Assembly (NCBI GenBank): GCA_030527685.1
Contig: JAUNAG010000002.1
Location: forward strand, 1-55,553
DNA: 55,553 bases
Source of the DNA: Lachnospiraceae bacterium
GTDB taxonomy: Bacteria > Bacillota > Clostridia > Lachnospirales > Lachnospiraceae
Direction of reading: 5' to 3'
Below the pieces are notes generated by a model that saw only the letters and a list, made by a program, of their open reading frames with translations, was not told the DNA's origin and did no database searches. Of the stretch, positions 8,667 to 17,475 are shown one piece after another; the stretch's first letter is position 1; every line of letters starts with the position of its first letter. A program made the translations under genes and the position numbers.

Positions 8667-9077
8667 TTATTTCAGCTCAGATGTGCAGTGCGGGCAGCGT
8701 GTTGCAGCGATGGAAATCTCAGACTGGCAGAACGGGCAGATCTTGGTTGTCGGAGCTGCCTCTTCCTGCGGACCGTTCTTCAGATCCTTAGCCTTATTGA
8801 ATGCCTTGATGACAGAGAAGATGCAGAGTGCAATGATCAGGAAATTGATGATTGCCTGAATGAAGCTGCCGACCATGATGTTCGCGCTGCCGATTGTGAT
8901 TGCCAGCTTGCTGAAATCAATGCCGCCTGTGATTGCACCGATGATCGGTCCGATGATGTCATCAACAAGAGAAGTTACGATGCTGCCGAAAGCGCCGCCG
9001 ACAACAACTCCAACTGCCATATCCATGACGTTGCCTCTTGAGATGAATTCCTTGAATTCTGAAACGAATCCTGCCAT
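8667..9077 (-). CDS. mscL: Large-conductance mechanosensitive channel with C-terminal zinc ribbon
   Basis: The product has 136 residues. The N-terminal helix ([27 protein letters not shown], in part) and the pore helix are typical of MscL. The second membrane helix spans about residues 65-90. The channel opens under membrane tension to release solutes on osmotic downshift. The usual C-terminal helical bundle is followed by CPFCQSE...RCPHC (residues about 115-131), a four-cysteine zinc-ribbon pattern not part of the classical channel but known in some Firmicute and Actinobacterial copies. Start chosen at 9077 with GGAGG eight bases upstream. Confidence 0.95.
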   Translation of the reverse strand: MAGFVSEFKEFISRGNVMDMAVGVVVGGAFGSIVTSLVDDIIGPIIGAITGGIDFSKLAITIGSANIMVGSFIQAIINFLIIALCIFSVIKAFNKAKDLKNGPQEEAAPTTKICPFCQSEISIAATRCPHCTSELK

Positions 9078-9190
9078 TTTCCTACCTCCGTAAAATCAAT
9101 ATGCTTGCCTGCAGTCATCCCGCATACAGCGGTCATACCACAGACAGGACAACAGTTTTTCAATAAGCTCACTACTGTAAGCATTAAAAC

Positions 9191-9219
9191 ATTCTACCAC
9201 AGATTTACGCCGGTTTAAA
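9191..9219 (-). promoter_or_regulatory. Candidate promoter for mscL
   Basis: On the minus strand TTTAAA, a 17-base spacer and TAGAAT lie about 115 bases before the mscL start. The -10 box fits well, the -35 box moderately. Confidence 0.5.
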
Positions 9220-9242
9220 TTGCATATTCAGCTAAAATGCAC

Positions 9243-9270
9243 TTGCAACTGTCCATTCGTACTGTATAAT
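9243..9270 (+). promoter_or_regulatory. Promoter of the FMN riboswitch-ribU transcript
   Basis: TTGCAA at 9243-9248, a 16-base spacer and a perfect TATAAT at 9265-9270. The riboswitch begins about 16 bases downstream. Confidence 0.75.
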
Positions 9271-9285
9271 AATATATGACAATAT

Positions 9286-9424
9286 TCTTCGGGGCAGGGT
9301 GTAATTCCCTACCGGCGGTAAAGTCCGCGGCCACCTCAGGTGAATGAACCGGTGACTCTCATTTGGAAATGCCAATTCCGTGAGCCAGAATTCCGGTACC
9401 GACAGTATAGTCTGGATGAAAGAA
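9286..9424 (+). ncRNA. FMN riboswitch (RFN element)
   Basis: The conserved RFN blocks are present in order: GGGGCAGGGTGTAATTCCC, ACCGGCGGTAAAGTCCGCG, the TGAACCGGTGA region, and ATTCCGGTACCGACAGTATAG followed by CTGGATGAAAGAAG. The variable P3 arm lies around 9360-9390. It precedes ribU with a terminator hairpin between them, so FMN binding should stop transcription of the riboflavin importer. Confidence 0.95.
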
Positions 9425-9514
9425 GGATCTGTTTTGTACATTGGATACCGGCAGAAATGCTATCTGCTTTCTTCCGTATTTCCCATGTGCAAACTCACAC
9501 AGGCATGATCATTC

Positions 9515-9550
9515 ACCCCGGATGCGACCTTCGGTCATCCGGGGTTTTTT
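9515..9550 (+). terminator. Riboswitch-controlled terminator before ribU
   Basis: ACCCCGGATG and CATCCGGGGT form a ten-pair stem followed by a run of T. It is placed between the FMN aptamer and ribU and is the likely expression platform. Confidence 0.85.
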
Positions 9551-9645
9551 CTGTCCGCAAATCCTCCCTCGGGTTCATTTACGGCAGTAAAACCACCTTG
9601 TCTGTCCCGCCCCTTACATTTTTCAAATGAAAGGAAAGAAAAAGC

Positions 9646-10272
9646 ATGAGTACAGCAAATCCCGCAGCACGCAAATCATTTCTCAACACGAAAGAAATCG
9701 CCTTCATCGGTATCTTCGGAGCTCTCGCTTCCGTCCTGATGCTGATCGAGTTCCCGCTTTTCTTCGCGCCGTCTTTCTATGAGCTGGACTTCAGCGAGGT
9801 GCCGGTTCTGATCGCCGCTTTCGCTCTCGGCCCGGTACAGGGCTTCCTGACAGAAGTCGTCAAGCTCTTCCTGCACTTCGTTATGAAGGGTACACACACT
9901 GCAGGCGTCGGTGAGCTTGGCAACCTGCTGGTCGGCTGCGCACTTGTCATTCCGGCTTCTGTTATCTATAAGCTTCACAAGACCAGAAAGTCTGCCGTAA
10001 TCGGCATGATCGCCGGCACTGTCTGCCTGATCGTAACCGGCTGCGTTGTCAATGCCTTCATCCTGCTTCCGTTCTATGCAAAAGCTTACGGTATGCCGAT
10101 GGACGCACTGATCGCAATGGGAACTGCTGTCAACAGCTCCATCAACAGTGTCTTCACCTTCGTTATTCTGGCTGTCGCTCCGTTCAATCTGGTTAAGGGT
10201 GTTCTGGTTTCCATCCTGACCTTCCTGCTTTACAAGCATGTCAGCGTCTTCATCCACAAGGCAGGTGCTTAA
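9646..10272 (+). CDS. ribU: Riboflavin ECF transporter substrate-binding subunit
   Basis: The product has 208 residues with about six membrane segments. After a polar N-terminus, IAFIGIFGALASVLMLIEFPLFFAP and the LDFSEVPVLIAAFALGP region match RibU, as does VVKLFLHFVMKGTHTAGVGELGN (residues about 70-95, in part). RibU binds riboflavin and works with the shared ECF ATPase and EcfT module, which is not encoded here. The upstream FMN riboswitch fixes the substrate assignment. Ribosome site AAAGGAAAG precedes the ATG at 9646. Confidence 0.95.
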   Translation: MSTANPAARKSFLNTKEIAFIGIFGALASVLMLIEFPLFFAPSFYELDFSEVPVLIAAFALGPVQGFLTEVVKLFLHFVMKGTHTAGVGELGNLLVGCALVIPASVIYKLHKTRKSAVIGMIAGTVCLIVTGCVVNAFILLPFYAKAYGMPMDALIAMGTAVNSSINSVFTFVILAVAPFNLVKGVLVSILTFLLYKHVSVFIHKAGA

Positions 10273-10353
10273 CTCCCGCAGGAGTAAACAGTCTTCATCC
10301 CGTACTATCCGCACAGTCAGAACTGTGCTACAATACCTATAGGAAATCCTTAT

Positions 10354-10383
10354 AAAAGCGGTGTCTTTACGACACCGCTTTTG
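10354..10383 (+). terminator. Terminator after ribU
   Basis: AAAAGCGGTGTC and GACACCGCTTTT pair around a five-base loop (TTTAC), 80 bases after the ribU stop. Confidence 0.85.
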
Positions 10384-10449
10384 TACTATCAAAAACTTTT
10401 ATATAAGCACAGTATCAATAATATCCGTACATCAGGGAGGCTGATCATC

Positions 10450-11736
10450 ATGGCAAGAGAATGGAATATCGAGACCAAATGCGTACAGTCCGGCTATCGT
10501 CCCGGCAACGGGGAACCGCGTGAAATCCCCATCATCCAGAGCACGACCTTCAAATACGACACCAGTGCCGATATGGGTAAGCTTTTTGACCTGGAGGCGT
10601 CCGGCTATTTCTATTCCAGACTGCAGAATCCGACTAATGATTATGTCGCTGCCAAAATCACGGAGATGGAAGGCGGAACGGCAGGTATGCTGACTTCCTC
10701 CGGACAGGCTGCCACCTTCTTTGCTGTCTTCAATCTTGCAAATGCAGGTGACCACATTGTCTCCTCCTCCACGATCTACGGCGGAACCTACAACCTCTTC
10801 AACGTCACAATGCGCAAGATGGGCATCGATTTTACCTTTGTCGACCCGAACTGTTCCGAAGAAGAGCTTGAGGCAGCCTTCCGTCCCAATACCAAAGCCG
10901 TCTTCGGTGAAACCATTGCCAATCCGGCTCTCACAGTCTTTGACTTTGAGAAGTTCTCCAGAGCCGCACATGCGCACGGTGTTCCGCTGATCATCGACAA
11001 CACTTTTGCGACTCCGGTAAACTGCCGTCCCTTTGAATGGGGTGCCGATATCATCACCCACTCCACTACCAAATACATGGACGGCCACGGTGCTGCCCTC
11101 GGCGGTGCCGTCATCGATTCCGGCAAATTTGACTGGATGGCACATGCGGACAATTTCCCCGGCCTGACCACTCCGGACGAGAGCTACCACGGCATCACCT
11201 ATGCGGAGAAGTTCGGCAGGGAGGGTGCATTTATCACAAAGGCAACCGCACAGCTGATGCGCGATTTCGGCGCTGCTCAGAGTCCGCAGCATGCATTTAT
11301 CCTGAATCTCGGTCTCGAGAGTCTGCACTGCCGCATGAAGCAGCACTGTGCCAATGCGCTTGCCCTCGCAGAATTCCTGCAGTCCAGTCCGAAGGTCGAC
11401 TGGGTCAGCTATCCTTCTCTGCCGGGCGATCCGTATTATGAGCGTGCGCAGAAATACATGCCGAACGGCTCCTGCGGCGTTGTCTCCTTCGGCATCAAGG
11501 GCAGCCGCGCCGACGCTGAAGCCTTCATGAAGGAGCTGCGTGTCTTCTCCATTGAGACACATGTTGCAGACGCCCGCTCCTGCTGCCTGCATCCGGCAAG
11601 CTCCACTCACAGACAGCTGACGGATGAAGAACTTCTTGCAGGCGGTGTTTCCGCTAACCTGGTCCGTATGAGCTGCGGTCTTGAGGCAGCACAGGATCTG
11701 GTCGGAGATGTCGAGCAGGCACTTGCTAAAATCTGA
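10450..11736 (+). CDS. metY: O-acetylhomoserine sulfhydrylase (PLP-dependent)
   Basis: The product has 428 residues, the usual MetY length. The start MAREWNIETKCVQSGY has AGGGAGG upstream. PLP-binding features: SSGQAATFF near residue 84, DNTFATP at 183-189 and the Schiff-base Lys208 in THSTTKYMDGHG. The longer middle segment around the EFPGLTTPDESYHG-like region (FPGLTTPDESYHG) distinguishes MetY from cystathionine gamma-synthase. The reaction joins O-acetylhomoserine and sulfide to homocysteine. No S-box or T-box was seen in the 66 bases before the gene. Confidence 0.93.
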   Translation: MAREWNIETKCVQSGYRPGNGEPREIPIIQSTTFKYDTSADMGKLFDLEASGYFYSRLQNPTNDYVAAKITEMEGGTAGMLTSSGQAATFFAVFNLANAGDHIVSSSTIYGGTYNLFNVTMRKMGIDFTFVDPNCSEEELEAAFRPNTKAVFGETIANPALTVFDFEKFSRAAHAHGVPLIIDNTFATPVNCRPFEWGADIITHSTTKYMDGHGAALGGAVIDSGKFDWMAHADNFPGLTTPDESYHGITYAEKFGREGAFITKATAQLMRDFGAAQSPQHAFILNLGLESLHCRMKQHCANALALAEFLQSSPKVDWVSYPSLPGDPYYERAQKYMPNGSCGVVSFGIKGSRADAEAFMKELRVFSIETHVADARSCCLHPASSTHRQLTDEELLAGGVSANLVRMSCGLEAAQDLVGDVEQALAKI

Positions 11737-11823
11737 TCTCTTCCTATATTAAACTGCTGCTTTGAGTACGATTTTGTCGTCCCCGGAAAATCCGGCAGAA
11801 TTTCACACGGTATAATAAACGTT

Positions 11824-11867
11824 AAAAAAACAGGCAGGCTTCCCCGAAAAAGGAGAAACCTGCCTGT
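11824..11867 (-). terminator. Terminator between metY and nagB
   Basis: ACAGGCAGG and CCTGCCTGT form a stem with a 20-base loop. On the minus strand seven T follow, fitting nagB. The same stem may also act for metY. Confidence 0.8.
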
Positions 11868-11886
11868 ATTATTTCTGAACTGTTCT

Positions 11887-12612
11887 TTACAGCTTTGAGA
11901 GCGCTGCCTCATCGCCGATGATGGTGCAGTCCGGATGGAACTGCAGGATGGAGCCCGGAACGGACGGGGTAACCGGACCGTTGACGCAGGCTGCAACTGC
12001 ATCAGCCTTGTCTGCGCCGTTGACAACCAGCACGATCTTCCTTGCTCTCATGATCATGCCGATACCCATTGTCAGTGCCTGCTTCGGAACGTCGTCTTCA
12101 CTTGCGAAGAAACGGGCATTGGCCTCAATGGTGCGCGGATCAAGTCCCTGGATATGTGTACCATCCGGGAAATTGTCTGCCGGCTCATTGAAAGCGATGT
12201 GACCGTCATGGCCGAGGCCGAGGAGCTGCAGATCGATGCCGCCGCGGGCGCGGATTGCGTCGTCATAGGCACGGCACTCTGCTTCCGGATCCTCTGCTCT
12301 TCCGTTCAGGACATGTGTCTTGTCTTTCGGAAGGTTCACATGATCAAACAGATGCTCATGCATGAAGTAATAATAGCTCTGATCGTTGGTACGCTCGATG
12401 CCCAGATACTCGTCCAGGTTGAAAGTCTCGATGCCGCTGAAATCAAGAAGGCCTTCCTGATACCAGCCGATCAGACGATCGTACAGGCCGATCGGAGAAG
12501 ATCCGGTCGCAAGACCCAGTACAGAATCCGGTTTTGTCATCACCTGTGCAGCCAGTAATCCGGCTGCCTTCAGGCTGACATCTGCATAATCTTTAGCCTT
12601 AATAATACGCAT
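11887..12612 (-). CDS. nagB: Glucosamine-6-phosphate deaminase
   Basis: The product has 241 residues, the length of the Gram-positive NagB type. Motifs: LGLATGSSPIGLYDRLI (phosphate loop, residues about 33-49), the catalytic region FNLDEYLGI, and LGLGHDGHIAFNEPAD with the catalytic Asp/His pair. It converts glucosamine-6-phosphate to fructose-6-phosphate and ammonia. No nagA is adjacent. A perfect inverted repeat (TATTAAAT/ATTTAATA at 12629-12651) lies just upstream of its ribosome site. Confidence 0.95.
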   Translation of the reverse strand: MRIIKAKDYADVSLKAAGLLAAQVMTKPDSVLGLATGSSPIGLYDRLIGWYQEGLLDFSGIETFNLDEYLGIERTNDQSYYYFMHEHLFDHVNLPKDKTHVLNGRAEDPEAECRAYDDAIRARGGIDLQLLGLGHDGHIAFNEPADNFPDGTHIQGLDPRTIEANARFFASEDDVPKQALTMGIGMIMRARKIVLVVNGADKADAVAACVNGPVTPSVPGSILQFHPDCTIIGDEAALSKL

Positions 12613-12628
12613 TGCTGTTCTCCTTCTA

Positions 12629-12651
12629 TATTAAATGATCTTTATTTAATA
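12629..12651. promoter_or_regulatory. Inverted repeat upstream of nagB
   Basis: TATTAAAT and ATTTAATA are separated by seven bases in the 46-bp gap between the flavoprotein gene and nagB. It could be a weak hairpin or an operator. No regulator is identified. Confidence 0.35.
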
Positions 12652-12658
12652 ATCTTTT

Positions 12659-14440
12659 TCACTCAATCGGACGCACGCACGCCGCAACTGCCTCGGCAAT
12701 CTTTATGCCGTCGACCGCTGCCGACATGATGCCGCCTGCATAACCGGCACCCTCTCCGCACGGGAAAAGTCCGCGCAGGCCTGTCGACTGACCTCCTTCA
12801 TCTCTTGTCAGTCTGACCGGTGATGATGTACGGCTTTCCAGTCCGATCACATAAGCCTCCGGACCCGCAAAGCCCGGAATGATGCGGTCAAAGCGCTGCA
12901 TACCTTCGATCAGATCCGCTGTCAGCTCTTCAGGGAGCAGATCTCTTAACGAGCTTTCCGCCGCAAGCCCCTTCACGCAAAGCTTTTCGGCTTCTTCTTC
13001 GCTTAAACAGCGTACTGCACGAACTCCCTCTCTGTCAAAGCCTGATTGCATTTCCGCAGCAGAAAATTCCTGCTCCAGATCCTGATACTTCTCAACCGGA
13101 ACTCTTCCGTCCGCAATCCGGAATGCCTTTTCCTCCAGTCTTTCCTGGAAATGCAAGCCGGCAAGGACATCTTCTCCTCCGAACTCTTCCGCTCCGACTG
13201 TCATGACGATCGCACTGTTGGCACGTGCACTGTCTCTGGCATAATCGCTCATGCCGTTGACAGCCAGTCTGCCCTGCTCAGAGGATGCATTTACCACATA
13301 GCCGCCCGGACACATACAGAAGCTGTAGACACCACGGCCTGACTTTGCCTGTGCCGTCAGCTTATAGCTGGATGCGGGTATTCCGAGCCGCTGCAGTTCT
13401 TCCTGATCTTCGATGCCGACCGCCCACCTGTCAATCATGGCCTGCGGATGTGAGACGCGGCAGCCGACCGCAAAGTTCTTCTGTGTCATCGGAATGCCGT
13501 CCTGATGCAGCGTCCGGATTGTGTCGCGGGCACTGTGTCCCGGTGCCAGTACGACCACCTCGGCCGGAAGTACATAAGTGCGCGTTTCTTCTTCCTTTAC
13601 ACCACAGGTACTCTGCTCCTGTCCTGTTCGGTAATCGGACTGTCCTGCACGGGATGCATCGAAAACGCTTTCCTCCACTTCCACACCTGTAACGTGTCCC
13701 GACTCCGTCTGAAGAGCTGTCATTCTGGAATGGAACCGGACTTCACCTCCCAGTTCCCGGATCTCCTCTCTGAGACGGACAATGACACCCCGCAGAAGAT
13801 CTGTACCGATGTGAGGATGATATTCATACGTAATATCCTCCGGCGCACCGGCCTTAACAAAGGTTTCCATGACGGCACCGATTCTGCCGAACTTATCTTT
13901 GACGTTTGTTGTCAGTTTTCCGTCTGAATAGGTGCCAGCTCCGCCCTCTCCGAACTGAATATTGGATTTCCCGTTCAAAACGCCTGTTTTCCAGAAGTTT
14001 TCGACGTCCGCCGTGCGCTCTTCCATAGAGGCGCCGCGCTCCAGAACGATCGGTCTGTAGCCGGCACGCGCCAGCATCAGCGCGCAGAAAAGTCCTGCCG
14101 GACCGAATCCGACAACAACAGGACGATGCAACAGTACCGGAAGCTGTTCATCCGGTTCCGGAAAGCTGTATGAAACCGGACGTTCGAAACGGATATTCCC
14201 GCTTTTTGCCGCAGCAGCCTTCTTTTCCTCACGTTTTTCGCTCTTTTTGTCCTCTCCCAGGGAAACCTGCACCGAGTAGATGTCAAAGAGAGCCGGTTTC
14301 TTTCTGGCGTCCAGCGAATGCCGGACGATCTTCCATGTATAGACATCGGAAGGAGAAAGACGGAGAAGCTTCCGGATCTTTCCCTCCAGCATGTCCTTAT
14401 CACTGCCGCACGGCAACTTAATCTGGTCAATTCTGATCAT
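12659..14440 (-). CDS. Uncharacterised FAD-dependent dehydrogenase (COG2509 type)
   Basis: The product has 593 residues. Residues 1-85 are an N-terminal domain with a ferredoxin-like or RNA-binding-like look (RKIRKLLRLSPSDVYTWKIVRHSLDARKK in part). The dinucleotide fold follows with VVVGFGPAGLFCALMLARAG, then GVLNGKSNIQFGEGGAGTYSDGKL and a late GLFPCGEGAGYAGGIMSAAVDG (FAD-binding end). This is the broadly conserved family annotated as NAD(FAD)-utilising dehydrogenase, with no agreed reaction. An extra acidic, Gln/Thr-rich insertion occurs near residues 265-295. It is divergent from the Na/Pi transporter. Confidence 0.85.
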   Translation of the reverse strand: MIRIDQIKLPCGSDKDMLEGKIRKLLRLSPSDVYTWKIVRHSLDARKKPALFDIYSVQVSLGEDKKSEKREEKKAAAAKSGNIRFERPVSYSFPEPDEQLPVLLHRPVVVGFGPAGLFCALMLARAGYRPIVLERGASMEERTADVENFWKTGVLNGKSNIQFGEGGAGTYSDGKLTTNVKDKFGRIGAVMETFVKAGAPEDITYEYHPHIGTDLLRGVIVRLREEIRELGGEVRFHSRMTALQTESGHVTGVEVEESVFDASRAGQSDYRTGQEQSTCGVKEEETRTYVLPAEVVVLAPGHSARDTIRTLHQDGIPMTQKNFAVGCRVSHPQAMIDRWAVGIEDQEELQRLGIPASSYKLTAQAKSGRGVYSFCMCPGGYVVNASSEQGRLAVNGMSDYARDSARANSAIVMTVGAEEFGGEDVLAGLHFQERLEEKAFRIADGRVPVEKYQDLEQEFSAAEMQSGFDREGVRAVRCLSEEEAEKLCVKGLAAESSLRDLLPEELTADLIEGMQRFDRIIPGFAGPEAYVIGLESRTSSPVRLTRDEGGQSTGLRGLFPCGEGAGYAGGIMSAAVDGIKIAEAVAACVRPIE

Positions 14441-14493
14441 CTGAATACCATTTTCCCGTTCATTTTTATCAGAATTTGAATGATTCTGAATAG

Positions 14494-14522
14494 TTACAGA
14501 TTAACATACTTTGTGTTATTAT
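14494..14522 (+). promoter_or_regulatory. Promoter of the Na/Pi transporter operon
   Basis: TTACAG at 14494-14499, a 17-base spacer and TATTAT at 14517-14522, about 58 bases before the GTG start. Confidence 0.6.
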
Positions 14523-14579
14523 GAAATCGTATGCTTATGAAAAGGTTATGTTTCTTCTACGTTTGAAAGGAGACATTCA

Positions 14580-16523
14580 GTGAGTACCTTCTATAACATC
14601 ATATTCATGCTCGGCGGACTTGGCATGTTCCTCTACGGCATGAGAATCATGGGCGACGGTCTGAAGAGCAGTTCCGGCGGCACCATGAAAAATGCTCTCG
14701 CCAAGGTTACGAACAAGCCGATCATGGGTCTGATCTTCGGCTGTCTGGTTACAGCCATGATTCAGAGTTCGACGGCCACGATCGTCCTGACAGTCGGTCT
14801 CGTCGGTGCCGGCTTCCTGACCTTCCGTCAGTCTGTCGGTATTGTATTCGGTGCAAATGTCGGTACTGCCATCACCGCTCAGATCATCCGACTGATGGAT
14901 GTCGATGCCGGAAGCGGCAGCATTATCAATTTCTTCAAATCCGAGAACCTTGCTTCGATCGCACTGATCGTCGGCATCATTCTCATCATGTTTGTTCACA
15001 CCCGTTCCTCAAACACAACAGGTAATGTCCTGATGGGCTTCGGTATCCTGTTCATGGGTCTGATGAACATGAGTACAGGTGTCAGCTACATGAAGGACTC
15101 GGTCAGCGGACTTCTGGTCGCCTTCGAAGGCAATTACTTCCTCGGCTTCCTCGCCGGTGTCGCTGTAACCGGTCTCATCCAGAGCTCTTCGGCTGTTGTC
15201 GGTATCATCCAGACAATCGCCAGCTCCGTCGGTGTCAAGTTCTGCGGTATCTTCGCTGTCATCATCGGTGTTAATATCGGTGACTGTATCACTACCTTCC
15301 TTGTCTGCCGCATCGGCGCCAAGAAGGAGCAGATCCGCACCTGCCTGGTTCATATTATCTACAACGTATTTGCCGCACTGCTGCTGATTACTTCTCTGAT
15401 TATTCTCCGAATGACAGGCATCATGCCCGATGCATTCTGGAATAAGACCCTGAATTCCGGCGGTGTCGCAAACGTACACGGTCTCTTCAGACTGATCCCG
15501 GCGGTTGTCCTGATTCCGTTCGCCAACCGCTTCGCTGCAATTGCAGAGAAGATCGTTCCGGAAGTCGCAGGCGACGAGGAAGAGGACGATATCGAGAGAA
15601 ATCTTCGCGAGCTCGATATGCACCTCATCACAAACCCGAAACTTGCACTTGATGAATGTGAGCATCTGATCGGACACATGGCTGATGTATCCATCAAGAA
15701 CTACAACTCCACCATCAAGCAGTTCTTTGAATTCAAGAAGAAGCGTGCAGGAAAGATTCTCTACAGAGAAGATCTTCTCGACCGCATGGCCGATGCCTGC
15801 AACCAGTATATTGTCGCTGTATCACCTCATGTGACACGCGATATCGATAACCGCACACAGAGCTTCCAGCTGAGAGCCCTGACCTGCTTCGAGCGTATCG
15901 GCGACCTGGCAATCAACATCAACGACAGTGTTGTAAAGCTCTATGAAACCGATAAGCATTTCTCGGAAATTGCGCAGCAGGAACTGCAGATTGCTTATGA
16001 CTGCATCCGCGACATCCTGCAGCTGACTGTCAATGCCTATAAGAACGATGACGTTGCTCTTGCAAGACAGGTCGAGCCGCTTGAAGAAGTCATCGATGAG
16101 CTGATTGAAGATCTGCGCGGCCGTCATGTTTACCGCATGACACACAATGAATGCGATATCTTCAACGGCATTGAGTATCAGAACCTCCTCGGCAACCTGG
16201 AGCGTATCTCTGATCAGTGCTCCGACCTTGCAGTCTACCTCCTCGGCAGACATGATGATTCCATCAACGGCAAGGAGCATATCTACATTCACAACCTGCA
16301 TCACTCCGACAACAAGCAGTACATGGAGCTCTTCCAGACAAACTATGAGACCTACTTCGGAAGACTGAATATCATCCCGCCTTCCAACGCTGATCTCCTG
16401 AAGGCACAGGCCGTCAATGCTTCCAATGAAGCACCTGTAGACGGAGCTGCCGAAGCAGCAGCTGTTGTTGCAGAAAGTCAGACAGCAGATGCTTCCGCCG
16501 AGAGCTCTTCCGATCCTTCTTAA
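14580..16523 (+). CDS. Na+/phosphate cotransporter with C-terminal PhoU domain
   Basis: The product has 647 residues starting at a GTG with AAAGGAG seven bases upstream. The membrane part (residues 1-320) carries the two inverted repeats of the Na/Pi family, each with a glutamine-serine motif (MIQSSTATIV and LIQSSSAVVG). Residues about 340-560 form a PhoU-like helical domain, as in YjbB/NptA-type proteins, thought to tune transport. The C-terminus is an Ala/Glu/Ser-rich tail. Phosphate uptake or efflux is the known family role. The direction cannot be told from sequence. Confidence 0.92.
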   Translation: MSTFYNIIFMLGGLGMFLYGMRIMGDGLKSSSGGTMKNALAKVTNKPIMGLIFGCLVTAMIQSSTATIVLTVGLVGAGFLTFRQSVGIVFGANVGTAITAQIIRLMDVDAGSGSIINFFKSENLASIALIVGIILIMFVHTRSSNTTGNVLMGFGILFMGLMNMSTGVSYMKDSVSGLLVAFEGNYFLGFLAGVAVTGLIQSSSAVVGIIQTIASSVGVKFCGIFAVIIGVNIGDCITTFLVCRIGAKKEQIRTCLVHIIYNVFAALLLITSLIILRMTGIMPDAFWNKTLNSGGVANVHGLFRLIPAVVLIPFANRFAAIAEKIVPEVAGDEEEDDIERNLRELDMHLITNPKLALDECEHLIGHMADVSIKNYNSTIKQFFEFKKKRAGKILYREDLLDRMADACNQYIVAVSPHVTRDIDNRTQSFQLRALTCFERIGDLAININDSVVKLYETDKHFSEIAQQELQIAYDCIRDILQLTVNAYKNDDVALARQVEPLEEVIDELIEDLRGRHVYRMTHNECDIFNGIEYQNLLGNLERISDQCSDLAVYLLGRHDDSINGKEHIYIHNLHHSDNKQYMELFQTNYETYFGRLNIIPPSNADLLKAQAVNASNEAPVDGAAEAAAVVAESQTADASAESSSDPS

Positions 16524-16535
16524 AGGAGAGTCATC

Positions 16536-16730
16536 ATGAACACATTCTATTACCTGATGGTTACCGTCGGTGTCATCGGCGTCGTGATCTCGGAAATTCT
16601 GCTGGTCATTGCCATGCTGAAACCGAATGACAGGATCACAACAAGAATGGCAGGAAAGCTGATCGTCTTCTTCTTCCTGCTTCTGACAGTCAGTGTAACA
16701 GTTACCATGTTCCTGAATAAATTCGCATAA
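16536..16730 (+). CDS. Small two-helix membrane protein downstream of Na/Pi transporter
   Basis: The product has 64 residues with ribosome site AAAGGAG. Two hydrophobic helices (about residues 5-27 and 42-60) are separated by a short basic loop (KPNDRITTRMAGK). It starts 12 bp after the transporter stop and ends just before a strong terminator, so it is part of that operon. I do not recognise a family. A small accessory subunit of the transporter is a reasonable but untested idea. Confidence 0.7.
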   Translation: MNTFYYLMVTVGVIGVVISEILLVIAMLKPNDRITTRMAGKLIVFFFLLLTVSVTVTMFLNKFA

Positions 16731-16735
16731 CAAAG

Positions 16736-16763
16736 GACCCGGTTCAACTGAACCGGGTCTTTT
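16736..16763 (+). terminator. Terminator of the Na/Pi operon
   Basis: GACCCGGTTCA and TGAACCGGGTC form a tight stem followed by TTTT, six bases after the small-protein stop. Confidence 0.9.
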
Positions 16764-16836
16764 CATTCACTGAAATATAAGAAGACGCGCTGCCCTTTCA
16801 CGGGTCTGCGCAGCTAACTACAAGGAGCACGCAGCT

Positions 16837-17463
16837 ATGATTTCCAGAGAAGATATGCTCGAACTGACACGGCGCATGACACCGACCCGCACCTGCTTCT
16901 CCCGGGTTGCCGGCGCCTATATGGACAGCGAGGGCTTCATCGACAACACCTTCAATGTCAACTTCCTGAATCTGAAGGAAGCTGATAAAACCAGCAATCT
17001 CAAACTTGCCAAAACAGTCCCCTTCTCCAAAACCAATGTGCAGCTCAAAGAGCACACGTTCTCAAAAGAAGCCATGGGAAACGGCAGTATGTGGCAGCTC
17101 CTGACCGGCATCCATAACTGCGGACTGAAGAATGATCTCCTGATGGAGGTCCTCTACGAGCAGATCGGCAGCGCCTACAAAAGCTATCGTGACTATGCTG
17201 TTGCTGTCTTCCACGGCACCTATGATGTACCGATGAAGTCAACCGATCACGGCTATCTCTACGAGTCGGAAGAGGTTTACAGCTTCATTATCTGTACTGT
17301 CTCCCCACTCCTGCCGGATTATGAAATCGGGCGGCCGGACTACGGCTTCCTCTTCCCTGCCTTCTCCTTCCGCAGCGCTTCTCCTGATGCCATCGACATC
17401 TTCAACAGAGATCCGGAGAATCCGCAGAGTAAGCTTACGAATCTGATTCTCGGCCGGCCCTGA
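16837..17463 (+). CDS. DUF4317-family protein, half-length
   Basis: The product has 208 residues with AAGGAG upstream. ITR-like start (ISREDMLELTRRMTPTRTCFSRVAGAYMD, in part), then YAVAVFHGTYDVPMKSTDHG and the block SEEVYSFIICTVSPL...DYGFLFPAFSFRS match the N-terminal portion of DUF4317, a family of unknown function in anaerobic Firmicutes. Members I recall are about twice this length. Here the stop follows shortly after the FLFPAF block, so the C-terminal half is missing, without an obvious frameshift remnant before the convergent gene that ends 12 bp away. Confidence 0.7.
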   Translation: MISREDMLELTRRMTPTRTCFSRVAGAYMDSEGFIDNTFNVNFLNLKEADKTSNLKLAKTVPFSKTNVQLKEHTFSKEAMGNGSMWQLLTGIHNCGLKNDLLMEVLYEQIGSAYKSYRDYAVAVFHGTYDVPMKSTDHGYLYESEEVYSFIICTVSPLLPDYEIGRPDYGFLFPAFSFRSASPDAIDIFNRDPENPQSKLTNLILGRP

Positions 17464-17475
17464 AATCTGCTCTTT

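Noticed and set aside
10384-10449. Possible S-box or T-box leader for metY
   Set aside because: The gap is only 66 bases after the ribU terminator and contains none of the conserved riboswitch cores.
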